Assembly (NCBI RefSeq): GCF_037479095.1
Contig: NZ_JBBGZW010000002.1
Location: 744,001 to 808,000, forward strand
Reading direction: 5' to 3'
From: Pantoea nemavictus
GTDB lineage: Bacteria; Pseudomonadota; Gammaproteobacteria; Enterobacterales; Enterobacteriaceae
Length of the DNA: 64,000 nt
Shown here: in pieces, positions 1 through 8,454 of the stretch
How positions within the stretch are numbered: the first letter of the stretch is position 1
Layout: each line of letters begins with the position of its first letter
Made by a program: the position numbers and the translations under genes
Notes under the pieces: model-generated
Database searches by the model: none
The model's input: only the letters and a program-made list of their open reading frames with translations
Told to the model about the DNA's origin: nothing

Positions 1-90
1 TTCAGCTGTGAAGGCGTTGGCGATGCTAAGCCAGCCATTGAGTACGGTTTGCCCTGCATTCCAGCGTGCTTTGATATTATTCAGCTTCAT
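1..90 (-). CDS. HpcH/HpaI family aldolase, N-terminal fragment
   Basis: This is the first 30 codons of a leftward gene that runs off the left edge. The readable N-terminus begins MKLNNIKARWNAGQTVLNGW and continues with LSIANAFTAE. That matches the opening of HpcH/HpaI class II aldolases, where a short helix leads into the first strand (GLWLSLADPY-like in HpaI). The ATG at 90 has a good ribosome-binding site (AAGGAA, 7 nt upstream). It starts 11 nt after the stop of the aldehyde dehydrogenase, so the two are probably co-transcribed. Family members cleave 4-hydroxy-2-oxo acids into pyruvate and an aldehyde; the paired dehydrogenase could oxidise that aldehyde. The family call rests on about 30 residues and is moderate; the substrate is unknown. 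Confidence 0.6.
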   Translation of the reverse strand, partial: MKLNNIKARWNAGQTVLNGWLSIANAFTAE

Positions 91-101
91 CAATCCGTTC
101 C

Positions 102-1535
102 TTACAGCACGATTTGCGCCAGTTTGATGTTCATATAGTCGTGAATACCCTCACTTCCGCCTTCACGCCCCATGCCGCTGGCTTTCACGCCGCCAAACGG
201 CACTTCGGCAGCGGCCAGCGCATAGCTGTTAATACCGACCATGCCGGATTCGAGGCGCGCCACGGTTTCACGAATCCGGGCCGGATCGCGGGTAAAGGCG
301 TAAGCGGAGAGGGCAAAATCAGAGTTATTAACGCGGCGCCACAGATCGTCGCTGTCGCTAAATGAGGTGATGGCGGCAATCGGACCAAAATTTTCTTCGG
401 CGATCGCCAGCGCATCGTCGGGGACGTCGGCAATCACGGTTGGAGCGAAGAAGTAGCCGCCGTTTAATTCGATACGTTCGCCGCCGACCACGATGCGTGC
501 TCCTTTCTCGCGCGCATCCGCCACGATCGCCTCGATGGCTTTGAGGCGACGAGGATTGATCAGTGGGCCCATTTGCGTGCCTTCATCCAGCCCGTAACCG
601 ACCCTGAGTTTTTTCGCACGCTCGGCAAAGCCTTGTACGAAGTCGTGATAGCGGCTTTGGTGGACATAAAAGCGATCGCAAGTGACACAAACCTGGCCAC
701 AGTTGGCAAATTTGGTGGCCACGGAAAGGTCGAGCGCTTTTTCCAGATCGGCATCGTCATAGACGATGACCGGCGCGTTGCCGCCCAACTCCATGCTAAG
801 GCGCTTAATCGTGGCCGCTGAATCCCGAATCATCTGCTGACCGAGTTGCGTTGAGCCGGTTAGTGAGACTTTCTTCACCACGGGCGAAGCAATCAAGGGT
901 TCATAGGTGGCGGCAGTCGGCCCAACAACCAGATTGGCCACGCCAGCCGGCAGTCCCGCTTTGCGCAGACACTCAAAAATCATCATGGCGGAGCCGGGAA
1001 CTTCACTTGAGGGACGTAATACCACCGTGCAGCCGGCGGCGAGCGCGGGTGCAAGCTTGCGTGCCACTAGCACCACCGGAAAATTCCACGCGGTAAACGC
1101 CGCCACCACGCCGACCGGTTCGTGCGACACTTCACAGCGTCCGCCTGGCACCCGGCTTTCTACAGTGCGGCCATAGATACGACGCGCCTCTTCGGCGTAC
1201 CAGATAAATTGGTCGGTCGATAATTCCCATTCGCGGCTGGCCTGCGCCAACGGTTTGCCACTCTCCTTCGAGATGATCTGTGCGGCTTCTGCCGCCAATG
1301 CCGTCATCTCTTTTGCCACCGCCTGCAGCAAATCCGCCCGCGCCCAGCCTGAGGTGGTTCGCCATTCGACCAGCGCCGCTTCTGCGCTGGCCAGCGCAGA
1401 TTGGGTGTCGGCAACAGAGGCGGCGGCAATTTCACCCAGCGTTTGCCCGTTGCCGGGATCGGTGACGATCACCGGTTCTGCACCGCTGCCCTGACGCCAT
1501 TCGCCGTTAATAAACTGTCCAAAGTTTTGATACAT
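102..1535 (-). CDS. NAD(P)-dependent aldehyde dehydrogenase, GabD/succinate-semialdehyde type
   Basis: A complete 477-residue aldehyde dehydrogenase, the normal family length. Visible signatures are the Rossmann region around residues 145-180 (FTAWNFPVVLVARKLAPALA), the general-base Glu in LSMELGGNAP near 250, and the catalytic Cys in the CGQVC motif near 284. The C-terminal PFGGVKASGMGREGG motif is typical of the GabD branch. The ATG at 1535 follows GGAGGA by about 8 nt. It is the first gene of a leftward pair with the HpaI-like aldolase and diverges from the RpiR regulator across a 400-bp region with two matching palindromes. It most likely oxidises the semialdehyde made in this cyclitol-like pathway. 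IolA (methylmalonate semialdehyde dehydrogenase) is a different clade, so it is not simply IolA. Substrate is inferred only. Confidence 0.85.
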   Translation of the reverse strand: MYQNFGQFINGEWRQGSGAEPVIVTDPGNGQTLGEIAAASVADTQSALASAEAALVEWRTTSGWARADLLQAVAKEMTALAAEAAQIISKESGKPLAQASREWELSTDQFIWYAEEARRIYGRTVESRVPGGRCEVSHEPVGVVAAFTAWNFPVVLVARKLAPALAAGCTVVLRPSSEVPGSAMMIFECLRKAGLPAGVANLVVGPTAATYEPLIASPVVKKVSLTGSTQLGQQMIRDSAATIKRLSMELGGNAPVIVYDDADLEKALDLSVATKFANCGQVCVTCDRFYVHQSRYHDFVQGFAERAKKLRVGYGLDEGTQMGPLINPRRLKAIEAIVADAREKGARIVVGGERIELNGGYFFAPTVIADVPDDALAIAEENFGPIAAITSFSDSDDLWRRVNNSDFALSAYAFTRDPARIRETVARLESGMVGINSYALAAAEVPFGGVKASGMGREGGSEGIHDYMNIKLAQIVL

Positions 1536-1657
1536 GTTGATCCATTCCTCCGGTAGCGGTTTCAGGCTTAAGCGACAGCCTGAAACGGTCAGCTGGGAGG
1601 GAAGACCTGGGATGGGAATCCCTCAGCAGCATTGATAGTTGCAATGTTAGGATCGGA

Positions 1658-1671
1658 GCAATAAAAATTGC
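1658..1671. promoter_or_regulatory. Putative RpiR/IolR-type operator, copy 1
   Basis: GCAATAAAAATTGC is a palindrome with arms GCAAT/ATTGC and a 4-nt spacer. It lies 123 nt upstream of the dehydrogenase start. Its exact reverse complement occurs at 1877-1890, and a one-mismatch version at 2921-2934. The recurrence around one regulator gene makes it a good candidate for that regulator's binding site; no binding is shown. Confidence 0.5.
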
Positions 1672-1876
1672 AATGCAATGGCAGGCGTGAGGTTAAATTG
1701 AGGTTTTAGTTTAAATTATCTATATAAATCAGAATCTAAAGTGGGTTGAGTATCGTCGGAAAAGGTGTTTCATTCAGACTAAAAGTGAATTCTTCGAACC
1801 AAATCACAAATATTACGCAGAGCTTTTCCCTGTTGGCAGCGAATGCGTTAGAACTAATTGCATTAAGGTTTTACTT

Positions 1877-1890
1877 GCAATTTTTATTGC
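1877..1890. promoter_or_regulatory. Putative RpiR/IolR-type operator, copy 2
   Basis: GCAATTTTTATTGC, the exact reverse complement of the 1658-1671 site, 46 nt upstream of the RpiR-type start codon. A position this close to the gene fits autoregulation. Confidence 0.5.
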
Positions 1891-1936
1891 GTTAGCGTGC
1901 TGGCGAGATGGGCTGTACGCCGAAAAGGAATGATGG

Positions 1937-2866
1937 ATGAGCAAGATTGAGAAGATGCAAACCACGCTGCCGCATGAAAATTACGAGCAAATTGTGGATG
2001 AGATTACTAAACGCTATGCGCAGCTGTCGGTGCGGCATCAGCAGGCGGCACGCTATGTGACGCAAAACCCGAACACGGTGGCGCTGGAATCGATTAACGC
2101 TGTCGCCGCGAAATGTGGTCTGCACCCCTCGGTGTTGGTGCGTTTCGCGCAGGTGTTTGGCTATAGCGGTTTTAAACAGATGCAGAGCGTATTTCAGACC
2201 CGACTCGCCACGGCGGCACCGGGTTACAACGAGCGCATCACCGCCCTGGAGAATGATCTGCGCAAGAATGAGCAGAAGGGCAGCCTCGGCTTTCTGCAAA
2301 GCCTGGTGATAAGGGACATCGCTACGCTGCAGGAGCTGCTGAGCAACGTAGCGGAAAGCGATCTCGATGCGACCGCGGGGTATTTGAAGGAGGCTGAAAC
2401 CATCTATATCGCCGGTCAGTTGCGCTCCGAGCCGATTGCGTTATTGCTACGCTACCTGCTCACCATGCTGAATCGCCGGGTGATCCTGCTGGATTCCGCC
2501 GGCGGGCTGGCGCCGGAAATGGCTAACAATATGCGTGAAAGTGACGTGCTTATCGCCATCGCGTTTCGCCATTATGCCAAAGAGGTGATCGCCATTGCCG
2601 ACCATGCCAGCGCGCGCACCATTCCGGTCATCGCCATTAGCGATGGGCCGCTATCACCCTTAGCTAAAAGCGCCAGCGTGCTGTTCAACATTCCGGAAGA
2701 GGAGTACAGCTTTTCGCGATCGCTGGCCGCGCCGGTTTGTCTGGCGCAAAGCATCGCCATGGCGCTGGCAGCAGTATTGCAGCCGGAAGTGGCGCAGCCG
2801 CGCATCGAAACCATTACTGAACGTGAGAAGCGCACAGAATCACCGCGTAAACGCAACCGCGCCTAA
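1937..2866 (+). CDS. RpiR/HexR-family transcriptional regulator of the cyclitol locus
   Basis: A 309-residue regulator of standard length with an N-terminal HTH_6 domain (about residues 15-95; HQQAARYVTQNPNTVALESI and HPSVLVRFAQVFGYSGF are typical) and a C-terminal SIS sugar-phosphate-binding domain (about 135-265; IYIAGQLRSEPIALLLRYLL). The ATG at 1937 has AGGA 7 nt upstream. It lies between the two arms of an inositol-like pathway, as IolR does in Salmonella, which is also RpiR type. The family is clear from sequence. The role as IolR-like repressor, with a sugar-phosphate or pathway intermediate as inducer, is inferred from context and from the flanking palindromes. The last 25 residues are basic and probably unstructured. 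Confidence 0.85.
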   Translation: MSKIEKMQTTLPHENYEQIVDEITKRYAQLSVRHQQAARYVTQNPNTVALESINAVAAKCGLHPSVLVRFAQVFGYSGFKQMQSVFQTRLATAAPGYNERITALENDLRKNEQKGSLGFLQSLVIRDIATLQELLSNVAESDLDATAGYLKEAETIYIAGQLRSEPIALLLRYLLTMLNRRVILLDSAGGLAPEMANNMRESDVLIAIAFRHYAKEVIAIADHASARTIPVIAISDGPLSPLAKSASVLFNIPEEEYSFSRSLAAPVCLAQSIAMALAAVLQPEVAQPRIETITEREKRTESPRKRNRA

Positions 2867-2920
2867 TTGAATTAACGGGCTCCCGCACGCAGCTGAGTGG
2901 GAGTTTTGTCGCCTGAAGTT

Positions 2921-2934
2921 GCAACTTATATTGC
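2921..2934. promoter_or_regulatory. Putative RpiR/IolR-type operator, copy 3
   Basis: GCAACTTATATTGC, one mismatch from the palindrome seen twice upstream of the regulator. It sits in the 148-bp gap ahead of the IolD-like gene. A weaker relative (GCAATTTAAGTTGT) follows at 2950-2963, 29 nt further on, so there may be two sites on about the same helix face. Confidence 0.45.
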
Positions 2935-3014
2935 GGTTATTTGCTTTTAGCAATTTAAGTTGTGAAATATAACACCATGCTGCACAGCAGCATCTCTGAA
3001 AAGTGAGTAAGGAT

Positions 3015-4859
3015 ATGGCTACGATTCGTTGCACGACGGCTCAGGCGATAGTTCGCTATCTGAGCAATCAGTTTACCGAGGTGGATGGCAAACGCGTGCC
3101 GCTGTTCCCGGGCGTGTATGGCATTTTTGGCCACGGTAATGTCACTTGCCTGGGCGAAGCGCTAGAAGCGGCGCAAGATGTATTACCCACCTGGCGCGGG
3201 CAGAATGAGCAGTCGATGGCGTTTGCCGCCGTGGGATTTGCCAAGGCGATGGTGCGACGTCAAATCATGGTGGTCACCGCCTCGATTGGTCCTGGCACCA
3301 CCAATCTGCTCACCGCTGCGGGCGTAGCGCATACCAGTCGTCTGCCGCTTTTAATGATCTGCGGTGACAGCTTTGCCCGTCGCCATCCCGATCCGGTAAT
3401 GCAGCAGGTCGAGCATTTCAACGATCCGACCCAAACGGTGAATGATGCCTTTAAAGCGGTGTCGCGCTACTGGGATCGGATTACCTATCCTGAACAGATC
3501 CTCTCCTCTCTGCCACAAGCCGTGGCAACGATGCGCGATCCCGGCGACTGTGGCCCAGCCTTTATTGGCGTATGCCAGGACGTGCAGGAGATGGCGTGGG
3601 ATTACCCAGAAGAGTTCTTTGCTCCGCGTTTGCATCTGATGCCGCGTCCACGTCCCGATCGCCAACTGCTGGCTCGCGCTGCTGAGTGCCTGAAACAGGC
3701 GAAACGTCCGCTGATTATTTCCGGTGGCGGCGTGCGCTATTCGCAGGCTGAAGCAGAACTGGCGCAGTTTGCCCTGGCGCATGGCATCCCGGTGGTGGAA
3801 ACCATCGCCGGAAAGGGCGCATTTACCCACGATGACCCGATTCATTGCGGGCCGATTGGCATTCTCGGTTCAACCTCGGCCAATGCGCTGGCCGCCGAGG
3901 CGGATGTGGTGATTGCGGTGGGGACGCGTTTGATGGATTTCGTCACCGGTTCATGGACGGTATTCGATCATCAAGCACAATTTATTGCGCTCAACGCCGC
4001 GCGCTTTGATGCGCACAAGCATCTGGCCATCCCGCTGGAGTGTGATGCCCGTGAAGGCATTAGCGAACTGCACACGGCGCTCGGCAGTTGGAAAGCAGCC
4101 GATAGCTGGCTGGAAAAAGGACGACAGGCGTTTGCCAGGTGGAACGAGCTGATTGCGGCACGGCAGGAACGCACGGTATCGGAGGGCGATCCCACCTACG
4201 CGCAGGTGATTGGCGTTGTGAATGCGGCGGCGGCGGCAGAAGATTACATCATCAGCGCGGCGGGCGGACTGCCCGGTGAACTGGTGAAGGGTTGGCGGGT
4301 GAAGAATCCAGGCACGTTTGATTGCGAATTTGGCTTCTCCTGCATGGGCTATGAACTCTCCGCTGGCTGGGGCGTGGCGATGGCTGAGCAGGATCGCGAC
4401 GTGTTCGTGATGATTGGTGACGGTACCTACATGATGATGAATTCCGATATCTACTCCAGCGTTCTTTCGGGCCATAAATTCATTTTGCTGGTGTGCGATA
4501 ACGGCGGCTATGCGGTGATCAACCGTCTGCAAAATGCCAAGGGCGGCGCCTCATTCAATAACCTGCTGAAAGATTGTCGGGTACAGGAGCCGTTTCACGT
4601 CGATTTCGTCGCTCATGCGCAATCCATGGGGGCACTGGCGCGCAAGGTCTCCTCGCTGGATGAGCTTGAGGAAGCGATCGGCTGGGCCAAAGGAAACGAT
4701 CGCACCACGGTCATCTCCATCGATACTCATCCGTTTGACTGGACGCCGGGCGATGCCTGGTGGGATGTCGGCGTGCCGGAAGTCAGCGCACGAGACAGCG
4801 TTAACCAGGCGCGTGAAGAGCACGTAAAGGGTCGCCTGGCGCAGCGCGTCGGCATTTAA
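3015..4859 (+). CDS. iolD: IolD-like 3D-(3,5/4)-trihydroxycyclohexane-1,2-dione acylhydrolase (ThDP enzyme)
   Basis: A thiamine-diphosphate enzyme of about 614 residues, matching IolD in length and in its N-terminal pattern (TTAQAIVRYLSNQ, then FPGVYGIFGHGNVTCLGEAL). The ThDP-activating Glu lies in RGQNEQSMAFAA. The Mg/ThDP motif is GDGTYMMMNSDIYSS, ending at VCDNGGY. In inositol catabolism IolD opens the cyclohexane-dione ring to 5-deoxyglucuronate. I chose ATG 3015. A GTG at 3003 (MSKDMATIR...) is in frame, and neither start has a perfectly spaced Shine-Dalgarno. It is followed after 11 nt by the IolE-like gene. The true substrate could be another cyclitol, because iolB and iolC are not visible nearby. 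Confidence 0.85.
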   Translation: MATIRCTTAQAIVRYLSNQFTEVDGKRVPLFPGVYGIFGHGNVTCLGEALEAAQDVLPTWRGQNEQSMAFAAVGFAKAMVRRQIMVVTASIGPGTTNLLTAAGVAHTSRLPLLMICGDSFARRHPDPVMQQVEHFNDPTQTVNDAFKAVSRYWDRITYPEQILSSLPQAVATMRDPGDCGPAFIGVCQDVQEMAWDYPEEFFAPRLHLMPRPRPDRQLLARAAECLKQAKRPLIISGGGVRYSQAEAELAQFALAHGIPVVETIAGKGAFTHDDPIHCGPIGILGSTSANALAAEADVVIAVGTRLMDFVTGSWTVFDHQAQFIALNAARFDAHKHLAIPLECDAREGISELHTALGSWKAADSWLEKGRQAFARWNELIAARQERTVSEGDPTYAQVIGVVNAAAAAEDYIISAAGGLPGELVKGWRVKNPGTFDCEFGFSCMGYELSAGWGVAMAEQDRDVFVMIGDGTYMMMNSDIYSSVLSGHKFILLVCDNGGYAVINRLQNAKGGASFNNLLKDCRVQEPFHVDFVAHAQSMGALARKVSSLDELEEAIGWAKGNDRTTVISIDTHPFDWTPGDAWWDVGVPEVSARDSVNQAREEHVKGRLAQRVGI

Positions 4860-4870
4860 TCAGGGAGTTC

Positions 4871-5785
4871 ATGATGTTAAAAGCCAAACTGGGCATCGCG
4901 CCCATTGCCTGGTCGAACGATGACCTGCCGCAGTTAGGTGGGGATACGCCGCTCACGACCTGCTTGTCTGAAAGTCATCAGGCGGGATTTCAGGGTGTTG
5001 AAACCGGCGGTAAGTTTCCCAAAACTGCTGACGCGCTAAAGCCGCTACTGCAAGAGTATCAGCTGGATTTGGTGTCAGGCTGGTACTCCGGCACTTTACT
5101 GGACAACAGCGTGGAGGAGGAGATCAAAAAATCACTGCCGCAAATGCAGCTGTTTCGTGATTGCGGCGCGGCTTGCCTGGTGTATGGCGAAACGGCCGGC
5201 ACTATCCAAAATCAGCAACATGTGCCGCTGGCGCAGCGTCGTCGTCTTACCGATGAACAGATGCGCGAGTACGGCGAAAAACTGATCCAGTTTGCAGCGT
5301 TTTGCCAGGACTACGGCGTGCCGCTGGCTTTCCATCATCACATGGGAACCGCCATTGAGGATGAACATGATATTGACCGCTTGATGGCCGTCACCACGCC
5401 AGAAGTTGGGCTCCTGTTTGACGCCGGTCACCTGGTGTTTGCAGGCGTCGATCCACTGCGAATTCTGGAAAAACATGGCGACCGCATCATTCACGTGCAT
5501 ACCAAAGACGTGCGCGAAGAGGTCCTGCGCGCCTTAGATCGACATCGCGACTCCTTCCTCGATGCGGTGCTGCAAGGGATTTATACCGTCCCCGGCGATG
5601 GCATGATCGATTTCAGTGCCATTGTTAATAAGTTGGCGCAAATCGGCTATCAGGGCTGGTTTGTGGTGGAAGCAGAGCAAGACCCAGCGAAAGCACCGCC
5701 GCTGGAATACGCGCTTCTTGGTTATAAAACACTTCGTTCGGCGCTCGACGCAGCCGGTTATTCAGTCATTTCAGGAGCACTATGA
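4871..5785 (+). CDS. iolE: IolE-like 2-keto-myo-inositol dehydratase
   Basis: 304 residues of the xylose isomerase-like TIM-barrel family. The N-terminus (KLGIAPIAWSNDDLPQLGGD, then TPLTTCLSESHQAGFQGVET) is the hallmark of IolE. Metal-ligand candidates are His/Glu/Asp in the AFHHHMGTAIEDEHDID, LLFDAGHLVFAG and HVHTKDVR segments, with the last Glu in WFVVEAEQDP. It removes water from 2-keto-myo-inositol to give the dione used by IolD. Two adjacent ATGs (4871, 4874) follow a CAGGGAG ribosome-binding site. The gene sits between iolD and the SDR and overlaps the SDR start, so the three are one transcript. Confidence 0.85.
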   Translation: MMLKAKLGIAPIAWSNDDLPQLGGDTPLTTCLSESHQAGFQGVETGGKFPKTADALKPLLQEYQLDLVSGWYSGTLLDNSVEEEIKKSLPQMQLFRDCGAACLVYGETAGTIQNQQHVPLAQRRRLTDEQMREYGEKLIQFAAFCQDYGVPLAFHHHMGTAIEDEHDIDRLMAVTTPEVGLLFDAGHLVFAGVDPLRILEKHGDRIIHVHTKDVREEVLRALDRHRDSFLDAVLQGIYTVPGDGMIDFSAIVNKLAQIGYQGWFVVEAEQDPAKAPPLEYALLGYKTLRSALDAAGYSVISGAL

Positions 5786-6594
5786 TGAACCAGTTAACAG
5801 GTAAAGTGGCCGTGGTTACCGGTGGTACGCAAGGCGTGGGCGCAGCGATTGCGCGTCAGTTTACGCAGTTGGGTGCTAGCGCAGTGGTGATTTGTGGTCG
5901 CAATCAGGAGAAAGGGACCAAGGTTGCCGAGCGTTTAAACGGGGAAAGTGAAACTAAAGTGGATTTCGTGCGCGCGGATTTATCTAACGTAGAGGATTGC
6001 CGTCACGTCATCGCCACCGCAGATAAACTGCATGACCGCGTCGATATTTTGGTTAACGCCGGCGGCATGAGCGATCGCGGTACCATTTTAGATACCGATC
6101 CCGAACTCTTCGACCGCATCTTCGCCACCAACGTACGCGGCCCGTTCTTCCTGATGCAGGAAGCCATCAAGCTGATGCGCCGCGATAACATTGCGGGCAG
6201 CATCGTGAATATCTGTTCGATGTCATCGCTGGCGGGGCAACCGTTTATCGCCGCGTACTGCTCTTCCAAGGGCGCGCTGGCCACCCTGACACGCAACACC
6301 GCCTACGCCTTACTGCGTAATCGCATTCGTGTGAATGGCCTCAACATTGGCTGGATGGCATCGGAAGGCGAAGATCGCATCATGAAGCAATATCACAGCG
6401 CAGAGGATAACTGGCTGGAGAAAGCGGCGGCGTCTCAGCCGTTTGGCCGCCTGATCCAACCGGAAGAAGTGGCGCGCGCGGTGGCATTCCTCGCCAGCGA
6501 AGAGTCCGGATTGATGACCGGCTCAATGATTGAGTTCGATCAGTCAGTCTGGGGTGGCTACGATCAAGCTGCTGCACCTGCTTCCCCGCTTTAA
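5782..6594 (+). CDS. Short-chain dehydrogenase/reductase of the cyclitol operon
   Basis: A 270-residue classical SDR. The cofactor motif TGGTQGVG is near residue 15 and NAGG near 93. The catalytic triad is Ser in NICSMSS (about 145), then Tyr and Lys in AAYCSSKGA. The start overlaps the iolE stop (ATGATGA), and CAGGAGCAC serves as ribosome-binding site inside iolE. By context it should oxidise a cyclitol to the ketone used by the IolE-like enzyme, or reduce an intermediate. Inositol dehydrogenases of the IolG type are GFO/IDH proteins, so an SDR in this place is a departure from the textbook operon. Substrate and direction are not readable. Confidence 0.8.
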   Translation: MMNQLTGKVAVVTGGTQGVGAAIARQFTQLGASAVVICGRNQEKGTKVAERLNGESETKVDFVRADLSNVEDCRHVIATADKLHDRVDILVNAGGMSDRGTILDTDPELFDRIFATNVRGPFFLMQEAIKLMRRDNIAGSIVNICSMSSLAGQPFIAAYCSSKGALATLTRNTAYALLRNRIRVNGLNIGWMASEGEDRIMKQYHSAEDNWLEKAAASQPFGRLIQPEEVARAVAFLASEESGLMTGSMIEFDQSVWGGYDQAAAPASPL

Positions 6595-6604
6595 GCGCTT
6601 TCCT

Positions 6605-6637
6605 CAGCCTGTGAAAGCAGGCTGGTTCCTCATTTTT
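6605..6637 (+). terminator. Putative rho-independent terminator of the iolDE-SDR operon
   Basis: Stem CAGCCTG / CAGGCTG with a 6-nt loop, followed after a short gap by a T-run at 6633-6637, 10 nt after the SDR stop. Confidence 0.55.
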
Positions 6638-6662
6638 ATCGACTCATAAAAGAGGATGCGAC

Positions 6663-6995
6663 ATGAATCTAAAACAACTCGATAGCATTGCTCACTTTTA
6701 CCATCAGCTACTGCTTCAGGTTCGCTTTCTGAAATTCAGTAAGCGGCGAACACCAGAAGAGGAGAAAAAAGAGTTGCTGGTTCAGTGGCTGCTTAAAGAG
6801 AAAAAATTGAAAACCTTTGGTGAAGAGTGTCGCCATGAGATCGCCTATATGATCCTCGAAATAGAGAGCAGCAGTCTCAGCGACTTTGAAAGCAAAGTGG
6901 AGCATCTTGAGACGAACTGCGCTGCTATTCGACTGGAGATGGAAATGAGTCAGGCGCTAAAGTGGGAAACGTCAGCAAAATCGGGTTACGGCTAA
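6663..6995 (+). CDS. Small hypothetical helical protein
   Basis: 110 residues, unrecognised. The ATG at 6663 has a strong ribosome-binding site (AGAGGA, about 6 nt upstream). The protein has no signal peptide and no membrane segment. It is rich in Lys/Glu and predicted helix-forming, with a basic-acidic stretch (KRRTPEEEKKELLVQWLLKE) at residues 27-46 and heptad-like Leu/Ile spacing later. It stands alone between two terminator hairpins and converges on the amino acid permease. It is probably a real gene because of the start signal and the clean boundaries; no function can be offered. Confidence 0.6.
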   Translation: MNLKQLDSIAHFYHQLLLQVRFLKFSKRRTPEEEKKELLVQWLLKEKKLKTFGEECRHEIAYMILEIESSSLSDFESKVEHLETNCAAIRLEMEMSQALKWETSAKSGYG

Positions 6996-6999
6996 GATG

Positions 7000-7023
7000 T
7001 CTGCCTCAGGACGAGGCAGATTT
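7000..7023 (+). terminator. Hairpin terminator between convergent genes
   Basis: Perfect 8-bp stem TCTGCCTC / GAGGCAGA with a 5-nt loop and a short TTT, 4 nt after the stop of the 110-residue gene. The stem also contains the stop codon of the opposing permease gene (7006-7008). Confidence 0.5.
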
Positions 7024-8454
7024 GGCGTTCAACTCACCATTCAACGATCGGGCCCGCTTCTCCTTCACCTTCCAGACCAACCACAACGCAATAAACCACG
7101 TCGGCGAAACCGCTAAAGCGGCGAGCGTGTCGGGATCGAACACCATAATCACTACCGAGAACAGGAAGAACATCAGCGTGGCCCAGGCCATGACGACGCC
7201 ACCGGGCATTTTAAATTTCGATTTTTGATGCAGATCCGCACGTTGCCGGCGATACACCAGATAGGACACCAGAATCATTCCCCAGCAGTAGATCACCAGA
7301 ATCGCGGCCAGGGTGGAAACGATGGTGAACAGCGTAGAGACATTCGGCACAAGGAACAGCAGCAGGGTACCGCTCAGCATACAGAAGCAGGAGAACAGCA
7401 GGCTGCGCAGCGGAATGCGCGTGGTGCGCGACAGAATGCGGAATTGCCCGTGCGCATGCTTCTCAACCGACAAGCCATACAACATGCGGGTACTGGAGTA
7501 GACGCCACTATTGGCGGAAGACATCGCCGAAGTGAGCGCCACGAAATTGATGATCGCTGCCGCCGCAGGCAGGCCTGCTTTAGCAAACAGCGTGACAAAC
7601 GGGCTGGTGTCAGGCGAAACGCCCTGCCAGGAGGTGACCGCAATAATCACCATCATCGAGAGCAGGTAAAAAACCACAATACGCAGCGGCAGAGCGTTGA
7701 TGGCGCGCGGCAGAATTTTCTCGGGATCGCGCGTTTCCGCGGTCATGGTGCCTAACAGCTCAATCCCGGTATAAGAGAAAATAGCGATTTGGAAACCTGC
7801 GAGAAAGCCGGTGATGCCATGCGGCATAAACACGGCGGGATCGGTCAGATTATGTAGCGATGCGGTAACGCCATCAGGCGAGGTCCAGCCGGTAAACACC
7901 ATCCATCCACCGGTTAAAATCAGCGCAATGATGGTAATCACTTTGATCAGTGCGAACCAGAACTCCGCTTCACCAAAGGCTTTCACCGACAGCATGTTAA
8001 ACAGACAGAGAATGCCTAAGGTAAATAGTGCCGGTATCCACGCCGACATTTCCGGGAACCAATACTGCATATAGGCGCCGCATACCACCACGTCGGCAAT
8101 GCAGGTGACGACCCAGCTCAGCCAATATGACCAACCCAAATAGAAGCTGGCTTTCGGCCCGAGATAATCACCGACAAAATCGGCAAATGAACGATAGTCC
8201 AGCCGGGTCAGCAGCAACTCACCCATCGCGCGCATCACCATATAGCTGAAAAAACCGACCAGAATGTAGATGATCAAAATAGAGGTTCCGGCAACGGCAA
8301 TATTGCGTCCTGCTCCCATAAACAGCCCGGTGCCGATGGAGCCTCCCAGCGCGATCATCTGAATATGACGTTCGCTGAGCCCGCGCTGCAGTTTTTGCGG
8401 GGCGTCATTAGCCCGAGCAGGCTGAATCTGCTCTCGTATCGGTTTGTTAGACAC
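7006..8454 (-). CDS. APC-family amino acid permease, CycA-like
   Basis: About 482 residues and twelve hydrophobic segments. It resembles the D-serine/D-alanine/glycine transporter CycA closely: HIQMIALGGSIGTGLFMGAG at the first helix, MVMRAMGELLL, then YLGWSYWLSWVVTCIADVVV and FWFALIKVITI. CycA imports small neutral amino acids with protons. I place the start at GTG 8454, which has AAGGA 6 nt upstream; the upstream in-frame ATG at 8517 has no such signal. Divergently transcribed from glutamate dehydrogenase across about 530 bp, suggesting amino acid catabolism. It may be a paralog of CycA with another substrate (for example alanine, proline or asparagine); specificity cannot be read. Confidence 0.8.
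   Translation of the reverse strand: MSNKPIREQIQPARANDAPQKLQRGLSERHIQMIALGGSIGTGLFMGAGRNIAVAGTSILIIYILVGFFSYMVMRAMGELLLTRLDYRSFADFVGDYLGPKASFYLGWSYWLSWVVTCIADVVVCGAYMQYWFPEMSAWIPALFTLGILCLFNMLSVKAFGEAEFWFALIKVITIIALILTGGWMVFTGWTSPDGVTASLHNLTDPAVFMPHGITGFLAGFQIAIFSYTGIELLGTMTAETRDPEKILPRAINALPLRIVVFYLLSMMVIIAVTSWQGVSPDTSPFVTLFAKAGLPAAAAIINFVALTSAMSSANSGVYSSTRMLYGLSVEKHAHGQFRILSRTTRIPLRSLLFSCFCMLSGTLLLFLVPNVSTLFTIVSTLAAILVIYCWGMILVSYLVYRRQRADLHQKSKFKMPGGVVMAWATLMFFLFSVVIMVFDPDTLAALAVSPTWFIALWLVWKVKEKRARSLNGELNAKSASS

Larger units (their letters stand above)
1536..1936. promoter_or_regulatory. Divergent promoter region of the cyclitol-type locus
   Basis: A 401-bp AT-rich gap between the leftward dehydrogenase and the rightward RpiR gene. 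It must carry promoters for both arms. The only strong structure I see is the pair of matching palindromes at 1658-1671 and 1877-1890, listed separately. No further ORF is convincing. Confidence 0.6.

Noticed and set aside
1892..2299. Long opposite-strand ORF inside the RpiR gene
   Set aside because: It lies antisense to a clear regulator, has no ribosome-binding site and no family features; typical shadow of GC-rich coding sequence.
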